The notes beneath the pieces are model-generated. The model saw nothing but the letters and a program-made list of their open reading frames with translations, had not been told where the DNA came from and ran no database searches. From assembly GCF_032118995.1 (NCBI RefSeq), contig NC_092657.1, positions 1,051,891 to 1,115,890 of the forward strand: DNA of 64,000 nt, given 5' to 3'. A program made the translations under genes and the position numbers. Source of the stretch: Asterias amurensis. Its lineage: Eukaryota; Echinodermata; Asteroidea; Forcipulatida; Asteriidae. This document shows, piece after piece, positions 56,601-64,000 of this stretch (the stretch's first letter is position 1; each line of letters opens with the position of its first letter).

Positions 56601-58854
56601 TATAGTTTCTTCTTATTTCTCCACACCATGCAAAGCTTCAAACAACACTTATAAAGAATCGGGCTTGGGTTTTATCTGGATTTTTTCACCGATCTCCTGG
56701 AGCCTTTATTTTTTCCTGAAAGAGCAAAAATTTCCATCGCATAAATGAAACAGAAACTCCCCATCACAGAGACCGTCATTACATCGTTATGACCAGTGCC
56801 CAATTTCATAGAGTTGCTTAAGCACAAAAAACTAGCTGTGCACAACCAAAAAATATGCCTACTCGGAAAACATTTCCAGCCGAAATACCTTTTGCCATGT
56901 AGTATCTGTGACTGGTACAGTTAGCAAAAATGTGATTACCGTTAAAGCCATTGGACCCTCTCGGTAAACAGTATTGTCCAAGGCCCACACTTCGTGTACC
57001 ACAACTGTTATATCAAATAACCAACCAGTGAAAATTTAGGCTCAAATGGTCATCGGAGTCGGGAGGAAACAATAGAAAAACCCACCCTTGTTTCCGCGGG
57101 TTTCGCCGTGTCGTGACATGTGTTTCAAATGAATCCGTAATTCTCGTTAACGAGAATTTATATTGTTTTACTGTTCTCTCAAAAAGTAAAGCATTTCATG
57201 GAATAATATTTCAAGAGAAGTATTTCACCACTATCTTCTGTAAACCCTGTAAATTATTTGTAAATCTGTGAATTTTTATTTTTTTTTTCTGTATCGAAAG
57301 GGTCCAATGGCTTTAAGCAGCGCTATAAAATTGGGCCCTGCAGATATACATTTCAAGTGATGTAGAAAGTCGTTAACCTCAAGTGTAACGTTCCTGCTAT
57401 AGTCAAGTTTACTTTGTTACAAAAGAATTATTTATTATATCCTTAGAAGAAGTTCCAAGAGTAATTATTTTTCTTTTGAATTTTGTTCACAGGAAAATCC
57501 AATTCTCCGAGAACTTGTTGCCCCTCCTCCTGTCAAGATGCCGCCCAGTCTCCTCTCACCAAAGATGGCAGCCGCCCTAACCGAGTCGGTCACTGCCAAA
57601 ATCACTCCCACTGGGGATAGCGTGGACATAGAGGGTGGTGTGACCACCGTTAAAGTAAACGGCCGCTTGGACAGGGAATCCCTACCAAACCCCGAGAACG
57701 GTGGAACTTTGCAAAAAAGTGAACCCATGAATGGATCCCCGCGGCTACCGCCGAAGAAACGAAAGATCGACATGAGCGCTTATTTGGTCAAACCTAAAAG
57801 CGAGGAACAGAGTGACGGTGCCCAAGGAGGTACTTTCCAGAATCATGTCAAGTTAAAACTCAAACGGACGGCTGAGTCCGATTCAATGTTACCCGTCAAG
57901 GCCACCCAACCTCTGCCGCAACCACATGTAGAAATAAAACCGTTAATCAGTCTCAATGTCGCCAAACTTACCCCCAATCAGAAGAATTTCATCATGGAGA
58001 GAAGACCGTCCTTCCACGATGAATTCCTGAAGAAGTTTGGATTGAAGGCGAAAGAGGAAACAGTCTTAGGGCGAGATGAGCTTCGAGGAAACGATGGTGT
58101 CAGCCAAGAAGGTGATGATGATGATGACAACATCTCAGTTGTAGACTTACAGGAACAGATGGAGTGTGCGATAAACAGCATCCTTGATCTTCAGCGTCTT
58201 GAGCAAAACGGAGCCAAACAGTTTGTCAAAAGTCAGCAAGTAATCTCCTCCGAACCCAGACAAGTTCCGATCCAATCCAGCCAGCCCACACCCTTTCCAG
58301 AACTCCAAAGCAACAGTATGAGTTTTGACGATCAGGGCGCTCTGACTGATCTCGATTTTGAAAATCACTCCAACTCCATCGACTATGACCTCGGCAACAT
58401 CACAGAGTTTCCGTTCGACACCGACGATCAGGCCAATTTCTTGCCCGACCAAAACGCAGATATTTTCCACACGGATATAAGCTCATCCTCTTACCCACCC
58501 GCTCCGTTGCCCAGCATGGTGGAGCCAAGCCTCGTTCAAGAGCAGAGCGTAACTGAAATGGATTTCCACGAGAGTACTCGTGAAGACTCCACCTCTTCAT
58601 CGATCCCCGAGAAACACTACCCTGCTGTTTCGGAACTCACACCCGCAAACTTTGACCAAGAGAGCTTTGACCTTCCTGATGAGAGTTCCGTCGTAGCACA
58701 GTTCCAGAATGAGTTGAGCATGCTTCAACACCATAACCCAGCGGAGGAAGATAGCGAGTCTGTCGATGAGTATTTCACCGGAGGGGTCGCCGAGGAAACT
58801 GAAACGGAGACGGACCCTGATTTAGAAGCTGCCGTCAACAGCATCCTTTTCTAA
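43664..58854 (+). CDS. BICRA: BRD4-interacting chromatin-remodelling complex-associated protein (GLTSCR1/GLTSCR1L orthologue)
   Basis: Defining subunit of the ncBAF (GBAF) SWI/SNF complex, acting in the nucleus with BRD9 and SMARCA4. Coding exons: 43664-43698, 44308-44395, 44797-48543, 49091-49307, 49953-50224, 50875-51024, 51507-51590, 52693-52871, 53798-53946, 54660-54754, 55168-55270, 56284-56426 and 57493-58854. All phases fit, giving 2207 residues. The N-terminus MDDGRCLLDVIGDPDALDEF matches the family closely. Then comes a Q-rich transactivation-like half, a Lys-rich linker, the GLTSCR1 domain (about 1590-1706), an NLS-like PPKKRKID, and AINSIL-type C-terminal motifs. Vertebrates have two paralogues (BICRA, BICRAL). 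This is probably the single pre-duplication gene, so the symbol is by orthology. Confidence 0.93.
43795..43962 (+). repeat. Dispersed repeat, second copy
   Basis: It matches 41160-41335 with small indels and lies in the intron after the BICRA start exon. Confidence 0.7.
44797..48543 (+). CDS. BICRA: BICRA giant Q-rich exon 3 (residues 42-1290)
   Basis: A single 3747-bp open exon after CCCTGCAG, ending ACCCAAATG|GTAAGC, phase 0 at both ends. Composition is Gln/Ser/Thr/Pro with VVQQ, QPLQ and IQIP-like repeats. A 34-Gln run is coded at 47563-47664 by mixed CAG/CAA. A less repetitive block just before it, MTMGQALQAIINRSGKGQQI then TTPQQLQQFIQANPNILKLL, looks like a folded or binding motif. A basic NLS-like stretch KAKKSSRPSKKKKG lies near 46399-46440. 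Confidence 0.92.
48830..48925 (+). repeat. Duplicate of the 3' intron end and 5' edge of BICRA exon 4
   Basis: TACTAAAGGGTTCAACC through CATCAGTCCAACCAAGCGTC resembles 49033-49125. It carries the polypyrimidine tract, the AG and the first ~10 codons (SNQASTASQQAV). Then it reads on to a stop at about 48986. Confidence 0.8.
49440..49520 (-). mobile_element. tRNA-like SINE remnant
   Basis: The complement of CCAACTGAGGTATCTAGCCC gives an A-box head, and TTGACTAGAGCGGGAATT is the B-box side. It is decayed. Confidence 0.45.
49583..49795. mobile_element. Inverted-repeat MITE
   Basis: TATAGACCGTATTGAATAA at the left and TTCAATACGGTCTATA at the right, 213 bp. It lies in a BICRA intron. Confidence 0.7.
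51690..51915 (+). mobile_element. LINE 3' fragment (decayed)
   Basis: TTTCACAATAGCCGGTCCCA, TTTGGAAAAGCATTCCCACC and TAGGAAGTTTTTTAAACAC correspond to the 'A-P-x-L-W-N-x-L-P ... F-K-K-x-L-K-T' end of LINE ORF2, with frame breaks. Confidence 0.5.
51928..52163. mobile_element. Palindromic MITE with long TIRs
   Basis: ATATATTTGGTTTTGCGGGA and TATCTACTTGCCAGGTAGAG pair with CTCTACCTGGCAAGTAGATA and GCAAAACCAAATATAT. The arms are about 60 bp. Confidence 0.75.
52973..53533. mobile_element. GGGCCC-type MITE interrupted by a TTAA MITE
   Basis: GAGCCCAATTTCATAGAGCT at the left, CTATGAAACTGGGCCC at the right. The 52995-53381 family-1 element sits at its TTAA. Confidence 0.75.
52995..53381. mobile_element. 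TTAA MITE family 1 (copy 6, best preserved)
   Basis: AGGCAGTGGACACTATTGG to CCAATAGTGTCCACTGTCT between TTAA sites, with the central hairpin CAAGTTTAGAACTTG. Confidence 0.9.
53798..55270 (+). CDS. BICRA: BICRA GLTSCR1-domain exons
   Basis: Exons 53798-53946, 54660-54754 and 55168-55270 encode the domain that docks BICRA proteins onto the BAF core. Visible conserved blocks: AIKRLLPFHLCQDNTPTDEQ, EKKQRMLNKYQLLLYNESM, RLRPSAEVVMIERMFLSDER. These parallel LHRLLPYHVY, AMLNKYRLLL and PSAEMVMIDRMF in human BICRA. The preceding exon 52693-52871 is a Lys/His/Asp/Glu-rich charged linker. Confidence 0.93.
54029..54257. mobile_element. Inverted-repeat MITE
   Basis: ATGGACCCTCCCCATGAATT at the left and AATTCATGGGAAGGGTCTA at the right. 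It lies in an intron inside the GLTSCR1-domain region. Confidence 0.65.
55630..56198 (+). mobile_element. LINE 3' end split by a palindromic MITE
   Basis: TTCAACAATTACACTGGTTA reads LLQQLHWLPV, the usual late ORF2 motif. After the insertion 55728-55868 the sequence gives AGTNSLPNHIRNI and FKSILKTHPV, then a tail ending ATTATTATT. Confidence 0.7.
55728..55868. mobile_element. Palindromic MITE, TAGTCGGTCGCG type
   Basis: AGTTATAGTCGGTCGCG at the left, CGCGCGACCGACTATAAAC at the right. Sister copy at 59820-59968. Confidence 0.7.
56798..57338. mobile_element. GGGCCC-type MITE split by TTAA MITE family 2
   Basis: GCCCAATTTCATAGAGTTGC at the left, GCGCTATAAAATTGGGCCC at the right. The insertion is at 56942-57316. 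Confidence 0.75.
56942..57316. mobile_element. TTAA MITE family 2, intact copy
   Basis: AGCCATTGGACCCTCTCGG to GGGTCCAATGGCT with TTAA on both sides. It is nearly identical in layout to 3279-3652. Confidence 0.85.
57493..58854 (+). CDS. BICRA: BICRA last coding exon (residues 1755-2207)
   Basis: It starts after TTGTTCACAG and ends TTTTCTAA. It contains the NLS-like RLPPKKRKIDMSAYL, a basic HVKLKLKRTA, a conserved-looking block LNVAKLTPNQKNFIMERRPS, then QMECAINSILDLQRLE. A long acidic Ser-rich stretch leads to the terminal LEAAVNSILF. The AINSIL motif corresponds to AIDSILNLQQ near the end of human BICRA. Its second, C-terminal version is notable. Confidence 0.93.
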   Translation, partial: ENPILRELVAPPPVKMPPSLLSPKMAAALTESVTAKITPTGDSVDIEGGVTTVKVNGRLDRESLPNPENGGTLQKSEPMNGSPRLPPKKRKIDMSAYLVKPKSEEQSDGAQGGTFQNHVKLKLKRTAESDSMLPVKATQPLPQPHVEIKPLISLNVAKLTPNQKNFIMERRPSFHDEFLKKFGLKAKEETVLGRDELRGNDGVSQEGDDDDDNISVVDLQEQMECAINSILDLQRLEQNGAKQFVKSQQVISSEPRQVPIQSSQPTPFPELQSNSMSFDDQGALTDLDFENHSNSIDYDLGNITEFPFDTDDQANFLPDQNADIFHTDISSSSYPPAPLPSMVEPSLVQEQSVTEMDFHESTREDSTSSSIPEKHYPAVSELTPANFDQESFDLPDESSVVAQFQNELSMLQHHNPAEEDSESVDEYFTGGVAEETETETDPDLEAAVNSILF

Positions 58855-59090
58855 AAAAGCCTCATTCTTTCTGCTCTTCGTCTTGAAGGGATTTTCCTTT
58901 TTGATGACAAACTTTGATAGCTTTGTCTGCTGATTGCTGAAGTAAGAAAAATTGTTCATTATTTATTTTTCAAATGATGACATTTTTGCTGGCTAGGAGA
59001 ACGACGGTTTGCTTCGCCAGGAGAAAGATGAATTCATTGTGACTTTCTTTTCTGAGAGTTTCTTATTGTCCCTTGAAGGGATATCTTATA

Positions 59091-59461
59091 TTAAAGGGAA
59101 GGTACACGTTTGGTAATGACTTAAACAAATAATTAACTTAAAAACTGACTTGGTAACGAGCATTTGAGAGCTGTTGATAGTATAAAACATTGTGGGAAAC
59201 GACTCCCTCTGAAGTAGTTTTTGAGAAAGAGGTAATTTCTCACTAAAATAATAAAACACTTCTAGCTAGAAGTCTTTTATTCTTATCTGAAAGCACATAA
59301 AAGCGTCCAACAAGGGTGCTTTTTCTTTCATCATTTTCTCGCAACTTCGATGACCGATTAATCCCAAATTTTCACAGGCTTGTTATTTTATGCTTATGAT
59401 GGGATACACCAAGTGAGAAGACTGTTCTTTGACAATTACCAAACGTGTACATTCCCTTTAA
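59091..59461. mobile_element. TTAA MITE family 1, GGGAAGGTACACG subfamily
   Basis: AGGGAAGGTACACGTTTGG to AACGTGTACATTCCCTT between TTAA sites, matching 11121-11494. Confidence 0.85.
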
Positions 59462-59819
59462 GCCATGATCACTGTAGTGTCTTTATATCTGTGCTTTTTG
59501 TGAAGGGAGGGGAGGGGGGTGTTCAGAAATAATTTTCCTTGAATTTGTGTGTGTTTTGTGCGACTGAAATTCAATTCCTGCTCTAGTCAATTTTTCTTTG
59601 TTCAATCCAAAATTATCTCAAATATTTTCTAAAAACAAGTATTTGTGCATTGGTGTATTTCAAATCAATGAAAGCTCACGAGATATAAAGGTTAACAGCA
59701 ATAATTCCTTGCACATGCTTGTGATTTAGAAACTGAATGATTTGCCAAATTAAAAGTAGGGGCCAAATTTATCATACACCTCTCATATGAAAATAATATC
59801 AAAATAGTTCATCACCGTA

Positions 59820-59968
59820 AAGGCCAGTTTATAGTCGGTCGCGCGATGGTCGCGCGACGGAAATCTTGCGCGCAATCCTAAGACTGAGGCCTAAAAACCG
59901 TGTCTTTTTATGATCGCGCATCTACATTTCCGACGCCCGACCATCGCGAACCGACTATAACTCGACCT
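59820..59968. mobile_element. Palindromic MITE, TAGTCGGTCGCG type
   Basis: GTTTATAGTCGGTCGCG at the left, CGCGAACCGACTATAACTC at the right. Sister of 55728-55868 in the opposite orientation. Confidence 0.7.
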
Positions 59969-61963
59969 TAATGCTGTTTGTTCCAAAGATCTTCATACTT
60001 GTCAAAGATTGTTTTTACTTTTGAGTGTGTTTTTTTTTTTTTAATGTAGGCCTACATGTACTTGCAGGCCTGGACTGCCTTCTTTGATTGGGCAAGGCCA
60101 GAAATCTTTTTGCAAAGGGGGACTTCCATTTGAAAATCTCAAGAGTCTATTTGGAAAGGATGAAGGGGCACCAAGGCTGAGACCGGGGGCAATAGAGGTC
60201 ATGACCTTTGTGTAATTCCAGGCCTGTACTTCCATTTAAGAAAGCATTGAAAAGTGAAATAGTCCAATATGATGCTGTGCTGTTCTCTTTTAGATAGGAG
60301 ATTGTTAAATGTATGTGCTTTGTTCAGTGCTTTATCTTTTGTAAACAAACAAACAAAAGTAAAAATGGATGACCAACAATTTGTGTTCAAGCCCCAAAAT
60401 GGAGTTTGCTGAATTTATTTTAAAACAGAGACAAATCCATGTCTTAATTGGTTGTGGCTACGGCTGTTGCTAAGGGTGTTACTTAGAGTAGCCTATGATG
60501 CTTCAATGCATGATACCATGGCAACAAAGCCACAGCTGTAGCCACTGTCTTTTTTAACACAAGGGTTATAGTAAAACTAATACAAGACAAGCCCTGGGGA
60601 AAATCTTGCAAGGTTGTCAATAAATGCTTAGCGTAGTTGAAACAGTTTAACATAAATGACTCACAAAGATAAAATGTTCATTGCCAGGGCCGAATTTCAT
60701 AAAGCTGTCCGCAGAAAAAACTGCTTGGAACAATTTATTTGCTAAGCAAAAATTTAGTGGAGCACTAGTCGCAACAATTTAAAATTAATGTAATTAATTT
60801 GGCTGGTAACCTGTTTCTGTTAAGCAATACTTTTCTGTGCTGGGTACGTTTTGTGCTTTATGAAATTGGGCCCAGCCGCCCTTTTAAAGGTCGCATTTTG
60901 CTTAGCAAAGTTTTCCCGGCACAACAGCACTGAAAATTATGGGTTGTTAGAGTTAAGACCAAAAAATGAGATAAGTTTGTATGTTTTGTTGTTTGTTTTT
61001 GTGGAGTCTTTTTTTTCTGGAAGAATATTGAAATAGTATTTATAAATATTTATGAAACCTAAATCATGAATACTTTAAGCTGTTGTTAAATGTGAAGGGC
61101 TGTGAGCCCTTGTAAGTAAATAAAATCTCTCAGGACAATACTGTAAAAAATAATGTTGTGAATTTTAAAACTGTAGTTTTGCAATTTGAGAGAAACACTA
61201 TTGTGAAATTACTCACGATTAAGAGATTTGATTTGGTTTGGTTAACGATAACTTTCATGTTTACTGAATGAAATTACTGTTTTTATGAAACTGTCCAAGC
61301 AATTCTAGCTTGATTCCACAAAGAGCTAAGATTGATCTTAAGATTTGTATCAATCTTAGTTGCTAAGCAAAGTGTGATGTCACAAGACATTGTGATGCCA
61401 CTGAGGAAGTATTTGCAACATCATCTTGAGATAAACATTGGTGTTTTGTGACATCAAGACTGGCCCCTGGTTGACGGTATTTAGCACCCATTTTTCATGA
61501 AGTTATTTTTGTCAAAAGAGGGCTCAATTATAACCCCGCAAATAATTGCGGAGAGTTCGTGGGGATTTGACAGAGCGCCCTCTACAGCATCCAAGCGTCC
61601 ATTTGAACGTTATGTTTACATTCACGAAAGAAGAGTTGGTTGTACATGATCAGCAGATTCGTGTATAGTTTTCTAAGTAAAAAAGATTGAGGAATACTTA
61701 TCATGACGAAACTTCTTAAAGCTGTCAAGCAAGTAAAAGCTGTGCTAAGGGGAAATAGATTACCAGCAGCCAAAATATCATGACTGATCTCCATCCGTTA
61801 TAGTTTTAGCTTAGCAAGTTAAAATTGTAACCACATTTTGTTGGGCTCAACATCTTTATGAAATTGGCTCCCGATTGATATGGTGTAAGGGAAGAAACAA
61901 GAGACCGTGGAAGTTGAGCCTCTAAGCTTGCTTTTCCAATTGAATACTTGTTAGTGACCAACA

Positions 61964-62202
61964 GGGCCCAATTTCATAGAGCTGCTTAAGCAAAAAAATT
62001 GCTTAAGCACGAAGATAGCTTGCTTATTTTACACATGTTACTGGCAAAAATCTCATGCCATGTACATTGCTTGTGACTAATATTTAGCTGTTGTTTACTT
62101 AGCATAACAATTGAGTGGAGTCCTAGCCGGTAATCTGATTTTACAAAGCAAGTATTTTTTTGCTTAAGCAAAATTTTTAAGCAGCTCTATGAAATTGGGC
62201 CC
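61964..62202. mobile_element. GGGCCC-type MITE, intact copy
   Basis: GGGCCCAATTTCATAGAGCT to AGCTCTATGAAATTGGGCCC, 239 bp, with AAGCAAAAAAATTGCTTAAG subterminal hairpins. Just left of it, 61308-61465 is a TTAGGACGAG-like remnant. 61480-61960 holds nothing I can name. Confidence 0.75.
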
Positions 62203-62219
62203 TGACTTATGGTAATAAT

Positions 62220-63152
62220 GAGTTAGCTAGCACATAATTTCAAAGAGCTGCTTAAACAGACTTAGTTAAGCACAAAGCAATTGTTGCTTAGCATAATAAG
62301 GTTCTCATCCAGAATAGCATTCCACGTGTGACTGGTAGGCATATCCTGCTTATTTTTCACTTATCTATCAGAAATCTGAGCAATATTTTCTGCTAAGCAG
62401 ATCTATGAAATTAGTCTTTGGTCATCTCCACCAACCACCATCATCAGTTCATCTATCCATCCCCAAATTCATTATATCCCACTGCCTTCCCCTCATCATC
62501 TAGCAGGTATCCTGCTTATTTTTTACTTAGCAGAAATCTAAGCAATATTTTCTGCTAAGCAGATCTATGAAATTAGTCCTTGGTCATCTCCACCAACCAC
62601 CATCATCAGTTCATCTATCCATCCCCAAATTCATTATATCCCACTGCCTTCCCCTCGTCATCTGACAGGTATCCTGCTTATTTTTTACTTAGCAGAAATC
62701 TAAGCAATATTTTCTGCTAAGCAGATCTATTAAATTAGTCCTTGGTCATCTCCACCAACCACCATCATCAGTTCCCTTCTCCATCCCCAAATTCATTATA
62801 TCCCACTGCCTTCCCCTCATCATCTGGCAGGTATCCTGCTTATTTTTTACTAAGCAGAAATCTAAGCAATATTTTCTGCTAAGCAGATCTATGAAATTAG
62901 TCCTTGGTCATCTCCACCAACCACCATCATCAGTTCCTCTATTCATCTCCAATCTCATTATATCCCACTGTCTACCCTCATCATCTGGATGGTATCCTGC
63001 TTACTTGTCTTAGCAGAAGTCTAAGCAATATTTTCTGCTAAGCAGATCTATTAAATTAGTCCTTGGTCATCTCCACCAACCACCATCATCAGTTCCCTTC
63101 TCCATCCCCAATCTCATTATATCCCACTGCCTACCCTCATCATCTGGCAGGT
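62220..63152. repeat. 162-bp tandem array grown from a GGGCCC-type MITE
   Basis: The phrase TTAGTC(C/T)TTGGTCATCTCC starts at 62411, 62573, 62735, 62897 and 63056 (periods 162, 162, 162, 159). Each unit holds GCAATATTTTCTGCTAAGCA, a MITE end, plus a CACCAACCACCATCATC segment. 62220-62410 is the founding MITE remnant. Confidence 0.85.
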
Positions 63153-63270
63153 GGGATCTTAAAACACAAACCACATCTTTAGCTTTTTCATTGCCGTGCA
63201 GTTCCCCGGCAAGCCTAGCGGAGAGGAAGCGAGAAGGGCCGGGGGTGATGAGCTCCTTTTCTCGGTGCAC
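63135..63270 (-). other. Unassigned exon-like stretch
   Basis: On the minus strand, TGTCTGCAG precedes an open frame reading VHREKELITPGPSRFLSARL, then AGELHGNEKAKDVVCVLRSH, with GAGG|GTAGGC beyond. GC content is higher than in the surroundings. I do not recognise the protein. The frame continues into the 162-bp array, which argues for caution. From 63300 to the end there is only AT-rich sequence and an 11-C run at 63918. Confidence 0.25.
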
Positions 63271-64000
63271 CTGCAGACAAGTGTAACCGTGGGACCTTGA
63301 CCGAGTCGGGATAATTTATATATCCCTCTAAAATGATATTCAGCCGCCGTTAAATACGGGATTTTTTGTCTGGATTTTTGTTGTTGATTCATCGTGAATA
63401 CAATGTCACTGCATATTATATTATATATTTTCGTTAATGCAATTCCAGCCAGACAGTGTATATACACATGTAATGTACATACAAACTTCTCTGCGAACGT
63501 GATACGCACTATACAGTATTGCTCGAGAGAGATTAGACAGAGAAAAAAAAACAATTGTTTGAAAAATTAATCATTTGAAAAATCAATTATTGTATGTGCA
63601 CAACTTTGGTGTCATAATTTGTTTTCTTCAAAATGTGCATATTGTCAATACAGCTTGAAGAATATGATATTCAAATACAACAGACTTTCCAAATATGTTC
63701 AATATTATTTCTGACATATCGTGCAAGACAGCAAGCAAAAACCAAAATGAAACAATCATCTCAGACTTTAGATTTTTTAATTTTTATTTCAAACGGTATT
63801 TATATATAATTAACATTTCTGTTCATTTACAGTTAACAGTATAGTTAAATTTTACATTGTACACAACCCCCTAGTATTAACTCTACAGAAAATTCCTTCA
63901 AATTTACGTCGAACGTCCCCCCCCCCCCGAAAAAACACAAACAAACCCTATACAAAAACATCATCTTAATGCCGTAATGAAAGCGCCTCAATTTAGCAGA

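Larger units (their letters stand above)
58855..61140 (+). other. BICRA 3' UTR (probable) with poly(A) signal
   Basis: No gene follows the stop. The plus strand has AATAAA at 61119-61124 with no equally good earlier site noticed. It contains a TTAA MITE, a palindromic MITE, a GGCCTG-type repeat (60060-60226) and a GGGCCC-type remnant (60687-60873). The end is inferred. Confidence 0.4.

Overview
This is a eukaryotic, metazoan window: spliced genes with GT-AG introns, tRNA-derived SINEs and very dense short inverted-repeat transposons (MITEs). From memory, the TTAA-flanked MITE families (TIR core AGGCAGTGGACACTATTGG) and the families framed by GGGCCCAATTTCATAG resemble sequences common in sea-star assemblies. 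With invertebrate-deuterostome versions of well-known animal genes, an echinoderm, probably an asteroid, is my best guess. That rests on recall, not on a search.

The left 37 kb holds three genes on the minus strand, in transcription order: NCAPD3 (condensin II HEAT subunit; ATG at 36741, stop ending at 11739; 33 coding exons whose phases all fit and give 1618 residues), MTRF1L (mitochondrial peptide-chain release factor; 9021-6057; 5 coding exons, 493 residues), and the 5' part of an SLC7-type amino-acid transporter (exons at 2883-3120, 1449-1694 and 147-272) that runs off the left edge.

Head-to-head with NCAPD3, on the plus strand, is a BICRA/BICRAL (GLTSCR1) orthologue, the signature subunit of the ncBAF/GBAF chromatin remodeller. 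Its ATG is at 43664 and its stop ends at 58854 (13 coding exons, 2207 residues). It has one 3.7-kb glutamine-rich exon, a split GLTSCR1 domain, and non-coding first exon(s) that reach back to a CCAAT-rich shared promoter at about 37.35-37.46 kb. Its 3' UTR probably runs to a poly(A) signal at 61119. From 61.2 to 64.0 kb I see mainly repeats, a 162-bp tandem array and one unassigned exon-like stretch.

The genes share no pathway: NCAPD3 and BICRA are nuclear chromatin factors, MTRF1L is mitochondrial, and SLC7 sits in the plasma membrane. The striking features are architectural. (i) Five local duplications or diverged copies carry an exon edge or splice site, in SLC7, NCAPD3 (three times) and BICRA. 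Two of them could make usable alternative exons. (ii) Transposons are nested two or three deep, with readable target-site duplications.
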